Below, in pieces: positions 1 to 8,715 of a DNA stretch of 64,000 nucleotides; position 1 is the first letter of the stretch, and each line of letters starts with the position of its first letter. The notes under the pieces are model-generated. The model made no database searches and was not told the DNA's origin. It saw only the letters and a program-made list of their open reading frames with translations. The translations under genes and the position numbers were made by a program. The stretch lies in contig CAVRNI010000033.1 in the NCBI GenBank assembly GCA_963722415.1, forward strand, positions 135,217 to 199,216. Direction: 5' to 3'. Source of the DNA: JALOLG01 sp963722415 (GTDB lineage Bacteria; Actinomycetota; Acidimicrobiia; Acidimicrobiales; Ilumatobacteraceae).

Positions 1-1785
1 GTCGACAGCGAGGACCCGTACAAGCGCGGCAACCCGGGCGTCCAGCTGAGCTTCGCCAGGTCGTACGGCGACCCGCAGCCGGTCGCCGTGATCGCCAAGC
101 GCAGCCTCGGCGCCGTGACTGTGAAGTACAGCATCAACGGCGGCGCGGCGCAGTCGGCACCCACGTCCGAGTGGGAGGGCGGGTCGACGTACAACCCGGC
201 GTCGGTCTACTACCACCAGATGCGAGGCATGGTGACCGGCACCGACCCCGGCGACTCGGTCGAGGTCTGGTTCGAAGGTGGCGGCCAGCAGAGTGAGTCA
301 TTCACGTACCAGGCCGTCTCCGAGAGCGGTAACCGTGTGCTCGTCGTGGCGGCCGAGGACTACACCGGCGCCTCGCCGGTGCAGGCGCCGGGCCCGCACT
401 TCGTCGCTCAGTACATCGACGCGTTGGCCGCCAACGGCCAGGCTGCGGACGTCTACGACATCGACGCAGCCGGCCGCGTGGCACCCGACGCGCTCGGCGT
501 GTTGAGCCACTACGACGCCGTCATCGTGGAGACCGGAAACGACCTGGTCACCCGCACCGCCGGCCGCGCCGGCGGCAATGTCGACCGGCTGGCGATGGAC
601 GAGCTGCTGGAGGCCCGCGCCTACATCAACGAGGGCGGCAAGGTGCTCCTCGCAGGCGACTCCGCCGGCCAGCAGTACACCAGCGCCGCCGTGGGCAACC
701 AGTTGTACGACCCCAAGGGTGAGATCGCCTGCAACCCGCTGCCCGCGGGCACGGACCCGCGGCGCTGCCTGCCCTCGTTCGGCTCGTTCTTCGGTGGTGA
801 CGCCACCAGCGACGTGCTGCAGTACTACCTGGGTGGCTACGTTGCCGTGGCCAACGACGGTCACGTCGGAGGCGTCGCGTTCGACTCGGTGGGCGTCGCC
901 GACCCGTTCACGGGCCTCACGTGGGGTCTCGACGATCCCATCTTCGCGGGTAACACGTTCCGGAGGTCGTCGTTCCTCGCGACGAGCGGCATCCTGCCGC
1001 CCGACCAGTACGAGCAGTTCGAGAGCTGGGCCGCGGCGCGGTACGACAAGCCCGGCGGCCCGTTCGACCCGCACACCGGAACCCAGTACGTGTACTCGCA
1101 GATCGCCGACGTCTCCTACAAGAGGCTCACCCGCGAGATCGCCGTCCCGGCCGCCGGCGGGTCGATGACGTTCTGGACGTCGTACGACACCGAAACAGCG
1201 TGGGACCACCTGTTCGTGGAGGCGCGTACTCCTGGCGGTGACGACTGGACGACGCTGCCGGACGCGAACGCGCACACGACGACGTCGACCGGCCAGAGCT
1301 GCCCAGCGGGCTGGGTCGAGCTGCACCCGCAGCTGGCGCACTACCAGACATGGGACGGCGTCAACGCGTGCACAGCGACCGGCACCACCGGCGCCTGGAA
1401 CGCGGCGAGCGGCAACTCGGCCGGTTGGCAGCAGTGGAGCATCGACCTCGGGGCGTACGCCGGCGAGAGCGTCGAGATCTCCATCGCCTACGCCAGCGAC
1501 TGGGCGTCGCAGGGCATCGGCGTCTTCATCGACGACATCGCGCTCCCCGACGGCACCAGCACGTCGTTCGAGACCGGCCTGGACGGCTGGGCGATCACCG
1601 GACCGCCCGCGGGCAGCGCACCCAACGTCAACAACTTCACCCGAACCGACGCATCGGGCTTCCCCGTCGGCAACGCCATCTCCACGCCGCACTCGCTGCT
1701 GCTGGGGTTCGGACTGGAGGGCGTCTCGACCGAGGCCGAACGCAACGCCGTGATGGGCCGGGCGCTCGACCACCTGCTGGACTAG
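1..1785 (+). CDS. C-terminal part of secreted M14-type zinc carboxypeptidase (5' end outside window)
   Basis: The reading frame is open from base 1, so the catalytic zinc-peptidase domain lies upstream and is not visible. What remains is the long C-terminal region of large actinobacterial secreted M14 carboxypeptidases. It has a Rossmann-like 'NRVLVVAAEDYTG' segment at about residues 113-126, then a GATase-like stretch with 'NEGGKVLLAGDSAG' near 220, and a beta-rich MAM/immune-inhibitor-A-like module from about residue 370. That module contains 'SFWTSYDTETAWDHLFVEA' and 'IDDIALPDG'. The protein ends at TAG 1783-1785. The peptidase assignment rests on family resemblance of this tail, since no zinc ligands are present in the window. 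Confidence 0.7.
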   Translation, partial: VDSEDPYKRGNPGVQLSFARSYGDPQPVAVIAKRSLGAVTVKYSINGGAAQSAPTSEWEGGSTYNPASVYYHQMRGMVTGTDPGDSVEVWFEGGGQQSESFTYQAVSESGNRVLVVAAEDYTGASPVQAPGPHFVAQYIDALAANGQAADVYDIDAAGRVAPDALGVLSHYDAVIVETGNDLVTRTAGRAGGNVDRLAMDELLEARAYINEGGKVLLAGDSAGQQYTSAAVGNQLYDPKGEIACNPLPAGTDPRRCLPSFGSFFGGDATSDVLQYYLGGYVAVANDGHVGGVAFDSVGVADPFTGLTWGLDDPIFAGNTFRRSSFLATSGILPPDQYEQFESWAAARYDKPGGPFDPHTGTQYVYSQIADVSYKRLTREIAVPAAGGSMTFWTSYDTETAWDHLFVEARTPGGDDWTTLPDANAHTTTSTGQSCPAGWVELHPQLAHYQTWDGVNACTATGTTGAWNAASGNSAGWQQWSIDLGAYAGESVEISIAYASDWASQGIGVFIDDIALPDGTSTSFETGLDGWAITGPPAGSAPNVNNFTRTDASGFPVGNAISTPHSLLLGFGLEGVSTEAERNAVMGRALDHLLD

Positions 1786-2315
1786 AAAGGGATTGCACCC
1801 TCGTGACCGCTGACGCCAGGGTGAAGGAACGGTTCACCCCGCGTCGTGGGCTGGGACCGCACCGCGGGCCTCCTCGCCGCTTTCCTCACACTCGGGTGGT
1901 CGGTCAGTCCAGCTAGCCCGTCGTCGATTCTCCTCGCGTGCGGACATCGTCGCTCGGGGCGATCCGAACGTGACATTCCCTGAACCGCGGCCTGGAAGCG
2001 CCAACACCAGACAGCCGGGTCCATGCCACGCGCCGAATGCCGGAACCGAATGACACCGGCGAGCCTGCACCGAGCGCGCCAGACGGATCATGTACGCCTG
2101 CCCGCCTGTGCCCACCCTGGGTCGCGCCGTCACGGCTCGGAAAGCGCCGCCATCAGCGTCCGCCCGACACACCGTCCAGCGCCGAACACCCGCTCGGAAG
2201 CGGCGACAACCGCGACCGGATGCGACACCCAACGCTCGGAGCGGCACCGTCCAATATTCGCGGGTCAGTCGACTCGCGACTATCCGGTAACGCCGGATCG
2301 CCGGCGGGAAGCCGT
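1786..2315. other. Gene-free stretch
   Basis: No frame gives a recognisable protein and no clear terminator hairpin with a T-run is visible. Short ORFs on both strands have arginine/proline-rich shadow composition. I see nothing definite here. Confidence 0.5.
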
Positions 2316-2787
2316 TCATGCTCGGACCGATGATGGAGCGTGATCGATGCGGCAGGTGAAGCAGCCGGCCGTCGCACGGTGTACGTGGAGGTACGCGGCG
2401 TGGTCGTCTCCGAGCAGGCGGTCGAACGTTGCCTCGAGGTCCGTTCCGGCGACGACGTCGGCGTCGATCAGGTCGTGGTGGTCGTCGTAGGAGCGGACTG
2501 CCCGAAGCCCGGTGCGCAGCAGCGCTGGAATTTCGTCGCGGTTGTGGATACGGGTCGCAGTGTTCGACGTGTAGGAAGTCGGACTCGCTGGTTGCATATG
2601 GCCGTGGCAAGTGAACGGCTGATAGGTGAACAGCAGCACGTCCTGGCTTCGCCCGGTGGCAGCCCAGTGTCGGCATGGTGCGCCGGGGTCGTTGAGGGTA
2701 CGCGTGTCAGGGCCGTGTGCCGTTCGCGATCTCGTCGCGGCAGATCTGAGCGGTGGAGGAGTCGATGGCTGTGACGCTGAAGTGCAT
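2316..2787 (-). CDS. DUF1203 family protein (one frameshift)
   Basis: The N-terminus (ATG at 2787, 'MHFSVTAIDSSTAQICRDE') and the body lie in different frames that meet near 2705-2720. The body shows the DUF1203 landmarks: 'PCRHWAATG', 'VLLFTYQPF', a 'LRAVRSYDDHHDLIDADVV' segment, and the C-terminal 'AYLHVHRATAGCFTCRIDH' close to the family's conserved HVHNAKPGC motif. The total of about 155 residues fits the family. Function is unknown. The frame break is probably a sequence error, since both halves keep conserved residues. Confidence 0.7.
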
Positions 2788-3251
2788 GCCATGTGAACGT
2801 TTCGACCGATGAGATGTGAGGCCATGGGCGCGAAGGAGCAATCCGAATGACCCGACACCGACGTAACCATTCGAGCGTCTCCTATCGTCGGTCCTCGGCC
2901 GTCTCAGGTTGACTGGGTTGGGTGGATCGAAGCGCCGAGTTCGCCGAGGACGTGTGGGTTCATCCGGGCGTCGAGGTCCGTCGCTCAACAGTCGGCGGCG
3001 ACGGCCTGTTCTCGACCACCCGGCTGGACGCCGACGTCGTCGTCCCTCGCGACCGACGTGGCGTGCGGTGACCACGGTTCGGTCGCGAGGTGCGATTATC
3101 GCTCCCTTCGGCCGCACTGATACGGAGTGTCGAGCGCGGCGCTTCGACAATCAGACGAACTCTTGACAAGCGGGGTTCTCAACCTTCGGGTGACCGGGGC
3201 CGATCGGTATGGGTGCCGCTCGGTCGTACCAGATCAACTCCCACTCACGCG
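2788..3251. other. Intergenic region before the pilin genes
   Basis: No protein is recognised. A TTGACA hexamer at 3163-3168 could be the -35 element for the pilin operon, but I see no convincing -10 box at the right distance. Confidence 0.3.
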
Positions 3252-3740
3252 GTGACTGCCGTAGGCGTCTCCGCACACCGCGACCGGGGTGGATCGCTGA
3301 TCGAGATCCTGATCGCGATCGTTCTGCTCGGTGGTGTCGTGGGAGGGACGCTCGCGTCGTTCCGCGCCACGATCCTGAGCGGAGCCGTGCATCGTGATCA
3401 CGCCAAGGCACACGCGTGGCTGCAATCGTCGTCCGACATCCTGTACGCGTCGCCGAAGGAGTACTGCAACACGATCGAGGCCGACGGCGGGGAGAACACG
3501 GTGCGAACTGCGTACGAGAAGATCATCAGCGACGTCGAGACCCCCGAGGGCTGGGACGGGTGGCAGATCAGCGTCGTCTCTCCGGTGCGGTTTTGGAATG
3601 CTGGCGAAGTCGACGCCGATCCGGACATCGACTTGTTCTTCGGTTCGGCCTGTGACTCCAACCTCGAGCTGCAGCTCATCGAGTTGCAGGTGCGGGGCCC
3701 GAGCGGTCGCATCATCGAGTCGGTGGAGATCGTCAAATGA
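3252..3740 (+). CDS. Type IV prepilin-like protein, first of three (PilV/GspI-like position)
   Basis: A short basic leader is followed by the class III signal 'RDRGGSLIEILIAIVLLGG', the prepilin peptidase and N-methylation site (Gly before a hydrophobic helix with Glu at +5). The helix runs to about residue 45. The rest (~120 residues) is a soluble globular domain with two cysteines ('EYCNT' and 'SACDSN'). A GTG at 3252 gives a 13-residue leader. A GTG at 3213 is also in frame, and no strong ribosome site decides between them. The stop overlaps the next gene's ATG (ATGA), so the genes are translationally coupled. The product would sit in a pilus or pseudopilus at the membrane. Confidence 0.7.
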   Translation: MTAVGVSAHRDRGGSLIEILIAIVLLGGVVGGTLASFRATILSGAVHRDHAKAHAWLQSSSDILYASPKEYCNTIEADGGENTVRTAYEKIISDVETPEGWDGWQISVVSPVRFWNAGEVDADPDIDLFFGSACDSNLELQLIELQVRGPSGRIIESVEIVK

Positions 3741-5006
3741 GCCGACGCCGCGCTCGACTCCAGCGCGATCGAGGCACGAGATGCCGGGTTCACGCTCCCC
3801 GAGATGCTGATCGTCGTGATGATGACGGGGGTCGTCGCGGTCGTCATCGCGGCGACCGTGATCGTCAGCTTTCGGACATTTCCTGACGTCGAGGATCGCG
3901 CCGACACAGCGATCACCCTTCAGGGCTTGACGACCTGGCTCCCACCCGACGTCGACTCGGCCAACCCCGGCCAGTTCGACACATCGGCGAGCGCCCCCTC
4001 GGGATGCACTGGCGCCGATCCAGGCGTCAACCTGTTGCGTCTCAACTGGGAGGAGACCGCCTTCGGCAAGACCACCAGCTACGTCGCCAGCTACCGGTTC
4101 GTCGTGTCTGGCCTCAACTACCGGATCAAGCGTGTCTCGTGCTCGGGGACCTCGGCGCTCGGCGTGGCGCAGTTGCGCGACGTCACAGGCGCGCTGCCCG
4201 CTACCGCTCCGACAGTGACACCACGCGACACCGATGCGGACGGCTTGGACGACACCGTGACGTTCTCGATCGTCACGCTCGCAGGCACCACCGTGGACAT
4301 CGATGCCGCCTCGAAGAATCCCCACGAGACCATCCCGCCGGCGCCCCCGACGACGATAGCCACACCGGTCAACTCGGCACCGACAGCCGAGAACGCGTCG
4401 ACGAGCACCACCGAGCTCACCCCGGTCGACGTGACGCTCCCGGCGGGCGACCCGGATGGCGATCTGATCTTCGCCACTGTCCAAGGCGTCCCGGCGGAGC
4501 TGACGGTTGCGATCAGCGGTCTCGTCCTGACAATCACACCAGCCGCCGGCACGCTGGGGTCGTCGTTCTCGTTCCAGTACACGCTGACCGACCCCGACGG
4601 TGCGTCGGCAACGGCCGATATGACGGTCGACGTGACCGATGGTTCGGCACCGACGACGACGAGCCCGGCGACCACCACGACGCAGCCGCCGTGCGTGCTG
4701 GGTTCGATGGAGCTGTCCGACGACTCGGTGCCCCTCAAGAAGACCCCAATCGGCAAGCTCGCAAAGGACGTTGTCGTCACGATCACGATCGCCAGCGGCT
4801 ATTGCGTCGGCCTCACGCTCCAGTACGAGACCGACGGGTCGAACGAGGAGTACGTCCAGAACTTCGGCCAGAGCGCTCCGTACACGGTCACGCTCGAAGG
4901 GCACCCCAAGGGCACCGAGCTGTGGGGGCTCGGCACGCACGAGCTGTCCGTGTACGACGGAGCGGCCAACCTGCTTGGCTCCCGCACGCTCACGACCACG
5001 ACCTGA
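3737..5006 (+). CDS. Prepilin-like protein with cadherin-like domain (PilW/GspJ position; one frameshift)
   Basis: The ATG at 3737 overlaps the previous stop and encodes a basic leader 'MSRRRARLQRDRGTR'. The prepilin motif 'DAGFTLPEMLIVVMMTG' is one frame away, so a base is lost or gained near 3771-3782. The uninterrupted frame itself has no usable start before the middle of the motif. After the hydrophobic helix comes a ~120-residue domain, then a beta-sandwich domain at about 200-300 with the cadherin/Big-like signature 'PAGDPDGDLIFATVQG' and 'YTLTDPDGASATADMTV'. A Thr-rich linker and a C-terminal domain with two cysteines follow. A minor pilin carrying an adhesion-type domain would suit a tip subunit (inference). 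Confidence 0.65.
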
Positions 5007-5018
5007 GGAACGGAAATC

Positions 5019-6479
5019 ATGACGACGCCAACGACGCCACGACGCAACGACCGGCGCGATACGGGCGCGATCCTGCCGCTCGTACTCGTCATGTCGATCG
5101 TGATCACGATGATCGTCGCCGCGCTGGCGACATACGTCGCGAGCGGGCTGCGCTTCGGCCACGTCGCCGAGGCACGTGCCGACCGGCTCGCAGCGGCCGA
5201 CGGCGGGCTGCGCTACGGAATCGAACGGCTGGGAAACTCCCAGTACCCAGCGTGCCTGTCGAACCTCGGCAACGTCGGCCACACCATCGAGTTCCCAGCC
5301 CAGGTGAACGGCGCCCAGGTCAGCGTGACCTGCCAGAAGGCCTCCGGAGGCATCTCTGACATCAAGGCTTGGGCGATCGTCGTCACCGGCGCCGGCGTGC
5401 CGACCGGATTGCCGATGCTCACGAGCCAGTCGGGAGGCGGCGGTCCACAGAAGCTGCTCGGCGGGCCGGTCTGGGTGACCGATCCCGATCAGTCACGCAC
5501 GGACCTGCAGGCACCGGTCACGGTGGAGAACGGTGACATCTGGTACTACCGCGAGGACTGCCCCAACGCAACGCTCGATCTCGACGAGAACCTCAGCTTC
5601 ACGCCCACGTTTCGCGGCACACAGTGCATCGACAAGCCATGGGATGAGATCTACGACGTTCCGTGTCCAAAGACCGCAGCCGACCCCACGGTCTGTCTCT
5701 GGACCCCGGCGACCGTCCCGCTCACCGCGGCCGCACCCCCCGACAGCACCAGCCTGCCCGGATGCACGATCTTCTCACCGGGGATGTACACGACACCACC
5801 TGTGCTCTCTAAGTACAACTACTTCCAATCCGGGGAATACCACTTCGTCGACTTCACGTGGGACATCACTGACGCCACGGTCGTCGCCGGGTGGGCCAAC
5901 ACGGACCTCCAGTACGGCGACCAGCAGTTCCTCGCCAACGCGCCGTGCGAAGACGCAACCTCCGCCGACGCTGCCAGTGGGAGCAAGCCGGGCGCGACGT
6001 TCTACCTCGCCGGGTCCACCCGGATCGAGATCGGCAACAAAGGCGGCTTGGAGATCCTCCGGCGAGCCCAAGGCGAAGACTTCGTCAGCATCCAGGCGCT
6101 GCGCGACATGCCCGCGCCTTACGCCGACAGCACCCTCGACTACAAGACCGACATCTTGTGGACCCAGTCCGGCAACAACAGCGACCTCGCCCTGCACGGA
6201 CAGGCCTGGGCGCCTTACGCCAGCATGACGTTCGGCAACGTCACCAACAGCGCCAACGGCCAGATCCTCGGCGGCGCCGCATTCGCCACGATCCACCTGC
6301 AAGCATCGGCATCAGCATCGGCCTTCGTCATCCGTGTCGAAACCAGCCCGACCGTGTACAGCCTGTTGCTCAAATCGGTTGCCACGCTCGACGGTAAATC
6401 AACAACCATGCACGCAGTCGTCCAAGTCGACGATCAGGGCAACCCTGTCGCCGTGAGCTCGCTGCGTGTCGTCGACTGA
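5019..6479 (+). CDS. PilX/GspK-like pilus assembly protein
   Basis: A GAGGAACGG ribosome site precedes ATG 5019. The N-terminus 'RRDTGAILPLVLVMSIVITMIVAALATYVASGLR' has a short basic leader, a small residue before a hydrophobic helix, and no Glu at +5, as in GspK/PilX proteins. A ~440-residue extracellular region follows with many paired cysteines, for example 'REDCPNATLD', 'GTQCIDKPWDEIYDVPCPK' and 'PGCTIFSPGMYTT'. It is the last gene of the three-gene minor-pilin set. The major pilin, ATPase and platform genes are not in this window. Confidence 0.65.
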   Translation: MTTPTTPRRNDRRDTGAILPLVLVMSIVITMIVAALATYVASGLRFGHVAEARADRLAAADGGLRYGIERLGNSQYPACLSNLGNVGHTIEFPAQVNGAQVSVTCQKASGGISDIKAWAIVVTGAGVPTGLPMLTSQSGGGGPQKLLGGPVWVTDPDQSRTDLQAPVTVENGDIWYYREDCPNATLDLDENLSFTPTFRGTQCIDKPWDEIYDVPCPKTAADPTVCLWTPATVPLTAAAPPDSTSLPGCTIFSPGMYTTPPVLSKYNYFQSGEYHFVDFTWDITDATVVAGWANTDLQYGDQQFLANAPCEDATSADAASGSKPGATFYLAGSTRIEIGNKGGLEILRRAQGEDFVSIQALRDMPAPYADSTLDYKTDILWTQSGNNSDLALHGQAWAPYASMTFGNVTNSANGQILGGAAFATIHLQASASASAFVIRVETSPTVYSLLLKSVATLDGKSTTMHAVVQVDDQGNPVAVSSLRVVD

Positions 6480-6876
6480 CGATCGCACATCCTGAAGGGG
6501 CCCCGTTCGAGTTCATCATCGGTGTTGGTCGGGGCGGCAGGCGTGCTGTGATCGCCACCCGCCGTGAAGGACGCGTACCGAACGACGTCGGCGTATCCGA
6601 TACCGACGTCCGAATAACCCCGGTCTGCGTGTCCGGGAAGGCCGGTATCGAGTCACCGGACATCGCGTCGCCCGACGACGAGTGTTGGGTATCGCCCGGA
6701 CCGGGCGTTTCGGGGCAGTACCGATCGGATGATCTGTGCGCGCCCTGCGGCTTGCGAGCCGCGCCCCTACCGGGCAATCGGGGCGGGCTCGCTGTCTCGG
6801 TCACGCGACATTGCCATGGCAATCACAGAAACTGTCGTACGCTTCGCTCTCGACTTCGGGGTAGGGGGAATCGTCC
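6480..6876. other. Gene-free stretch
   Basis: No protein-coding signal is visible. A small perfect hairpin (GCGGCT-TGCG-AGCCGC near 6746) is present, but it is not followed by a T-run and matches no riboswitch I know. A TACGCT box near 6839 may serve the gene at 6877. Confidence 0.35.
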
Positions 6877-7146
6877 ATGCAAGACATCATGATCAGGATC
6901 GAAACCGATGACTTCGAGGCGTGGAAGACGCAGCACTACCTTCATGCCGACAACCGGGCCGCGTTTGGCATCAGTGACGGACCCGCCTATCAGGACATCG
7001 ACAATCCCAACGCCGCGTTGTTCCACATCATGACCGACGATATGGACCGGGCCATGCAGTGGTTCACGAGCGATGTCTTCAAGGAAGCTTCACGGTTGGC
7101 CAAAGTTACCGGCCACGTCTTCTACCTCGCCCAGGCGCAGGCCTGA
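6877..7146 (+). CDS. Small conserved-looking protein, dimeric alpha/beta-barrel type
   Basis: The protein has 89 residues, starts at ATG 6877 and is preceded by a purine-rich GGGGTAGGGGG stretch. The N-terminal 'MIRIETDDFEAWKTQHY' followed by an acidic/aromatic C-terminal half ('FHIMTDDMDRAMQWF') recalls ABM-like ferredoxin-fold proteins, in which a beta strand leads into a 'F..W...H' helix. I do not recognise a specific family and no active-site residues can be named. A strong hairpin terminator follows at 7227-7258, so it is probably transcribed alone. Confidence 0.6.
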   Translation: MQDIMIRIETDDFEAWKTQHYLHADNRAAFGISDGPAYQDIDNPNAALFHIMTDDMDRAMQWFTSDVFKEASRLAKVTGHVFYLAQAQA

Positions 7147-7226
7147 CCCACGTTCGAGGAGATCGGGAAGGGTCGGAGAAAGGACAACAAGGCGCGCCAG
7201 GTCTGCCGATCGGCGCCGGGCAGCAC

Positions 7227-7258
7227 CCGCCCGCCCTCCTGTCAGTGAGGGCGGGCGG
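7227..7258 (+). terminator. Rho-independent-type hairpin
   Basis: A perfect 12-bp stem (CCGCCCGCCCTC / GAGGGCGGGCGG) with an 8-nt loop sits 80 bp after the gene ending at 7146. Only two Ts follow, as is common in high-GC actinobacteria. Confidence 0.65.
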
Positions 7259-7461
7259 TTGTGCGGTGTCCTAGGTCTGACTGGAGCCTCCACGATTCCG
7301 GCAGCGGGGCCGAGGAGTCGGGTAAGACTGCACGGTAGGAGAACTCCCCTTCGGTCCGAACGCAACTAATTCCCGATCGGGTCCGATCTCAAACATTTTT
7401 CTCGAAACGACATCGTCTTCCAATAGGCTTCTTATCTCAAAGGCGGAAGGCGGGACGGGGT

Positions 7462-7755
7462 ATGTATGGCGACGGTGTGGGCACGCCCGGGCGCGCGGTG
7501 GCGATCGCGGCGGACAAGTACGCCAAGGCGGTGACGGAAGCGGCCGAGATCCACCGCGGCGCGGTCGCTCGTCTGCTCGCCGACTTGATGAACGCTGAGT
7601 CGATGGCCGAGGCGGCGCGGATCAAGGTCGAATTGACAACCGTCCAAAGCCGGTACGAAACCGTGCTGATGTCGGAAACGATCGCAATGCAGGCCCGCAA
7701 CGATCAGGTTGCCGCCGAGCTGAGGGAACTCGAGAAACGACGACTGCCCACCTAG
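7462..7755 (+). CDS. Hypothetical helical protein
   Basis: The protein has 97 residues starting at ATG 7462, with the GC-rich purine stretch GGCGGGACGGGG just upstream. It is almost entirely predicted helix, with Ala/Glu/Arg heptad-like spacing ('AADKYAKAVTEAAEIHRGAVARLL' split over residues 16-40). No family was recognised. A possible promoter box TAGGCT lies at about 7423-7428. The gene stops just before the IS256 remnant. Confidence 0.5.
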   Translation: MYGDGVGTPGRAVAIAADKYAKAVTEAAEIHRGAVARLLADLMNAESMAEAARIKVELTTVQSRYETVLMSETIAMQARNDQVAAELRELEKRRLPT

Positions 7756-8114
7756 CCGCCGTCAGCGGTTGCTCGACCGCTGGCTGATCACGATGGCGTC
7801 GAGGTAGATCACCGATACACCGAGTCGAGCGGGCGATGCTGCCACTCGCGTAGCTCTTCCAACACGGCGTCGGTGATCGTCGAGATCAGATCCGGCGACA
7901 CCTCGACTTGGTAGATCTCGCGCAGGTGAGCCTGCACGTCACGCACCGACATCCCTCTCGCGTAGAGGGCGATGACTCGTTCGTTGAACCCGGCCAGGCG
8001 GGTCTGACCCTTGGGGATCAGCTTGGGTTCGAAGCTTCCGTTGCGGTCCCGGGGAACATCCAAATCGACCGCGCCGAGCTCACCGCCGAGTTGGGTTACG
8101 TCCGGCCACGCCAC
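7756..8114 (-). mobile_element. IS256-family (mutator) transposase remnant
   Basis: Read on the minus strand, 'DVPRDRNGSFEPKLIPKGQ', 'VIALYARGMSVRDVQAHLREIY' and 'ISTITDAVLEELREWQHRPLDSVY' are the N-terminal third of an IS256 transposase. The frame breaks at about 7810, yet the next frame continues 'VIYLDAIVI', the segment holding the first catalytic Asp. The rest of the transposase and both terminal inverted repeats are missing. It is an old, inactive fragment lying against a truncated hydrolase gene. Confidence 0.75.
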
Positions 8115-8351
8115 TTACACAGTCCGGCGGATACCCCCGACGACGCCCGAGCGTTGCAAACGCCGTGGAAGTTCGACCTCGCCGAGGTGACGGTACCGGT
8201 GTGGCTCGCGCACGGCGTCGACGACGAGTTCGCTCCAGTGCACAACGCTCAGCGGCTCGGGCCCAAACTCCCCAATGCAGTGATGTCGGTCCGCAGTGGC
8301 GTTGGACACATGGACCTCATCGCCGACGCTTTCGCCGACCCTGTCGACTGA
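8115..8351 (+). pseudogene. C-terminal fragment of an alpha/beta hydrolase
   Basis: The frame encodes 'FDLAEVTVPVWLAHGVDDEFAPVHNAQRL' and ends '...VRSGVGHMDLIADAFADPVD'. This is the typical last third of an alpha/beta hydrolase: strand beta-7, the Asp loop 'HGVDDEFAP' and the catalytic-His segment 'GVGHMDL'. The nucleophile half is absent, and the IS256 remnant occupies its place. The gene was therefore most likely cut by insertion and deletion. Confidence 0.65.
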
Positions 8352-8715
8352 ATGATCGCCCAACGCTGACACCGCCTGCTCCGAGCGACCGACGACGCGA
8401 CCGGGTTGTTCGACGCGGACAGGCGTTTCGACTCGAAGGCACCCCAACCCGAGGGTATGAATGCGCGGCGATCCGGCGAACTCGGATAGGGCGGGGCCAG
8501 CTTATTCCTGGGCGATTCCTCGTTCGATGAAGGGCCTCGCTCGGCGTGTCGATGGATGCGTCGTCGAGCAGCCGATCGATGCCCGCACAACGATGCGGAC
8601 ACAACCAAGCCCCCGACGCGGGAGAGGGACTCGTCGGCGACAACAGCCACCCGGTCGCCTGCGACTCGTGACCTGCGCCCCGCCCGCCGCGGCGCCGCGG
8701 CGAGGCGCTCGCGCG
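8352..8715. other. Gene-free stretch
   Basis: The open frame upstream of the signal peptide at 8716 is Arg/Pro-rich and lacks a start with a ribosome site, so I treat it as untranslated leader. No other element is recognised. Confidence 0.4.

Noticed and set aside
3234..5282. 682-codon open frame antisense to the pilin genes
   Set aside because: The composition is Arg/His/Val-rich shadow of the plus-strand genes. It has no recognisable domain, and the plus strand carries clear prepilin motifs.
6700..6790. GC-rich structured stretch considered as a riboswitch
   Set aside because: Only a 6-bp hairpin is evident, and no conserved core of cyclic-di-GMP, cobalamin or other known classes could be matched.
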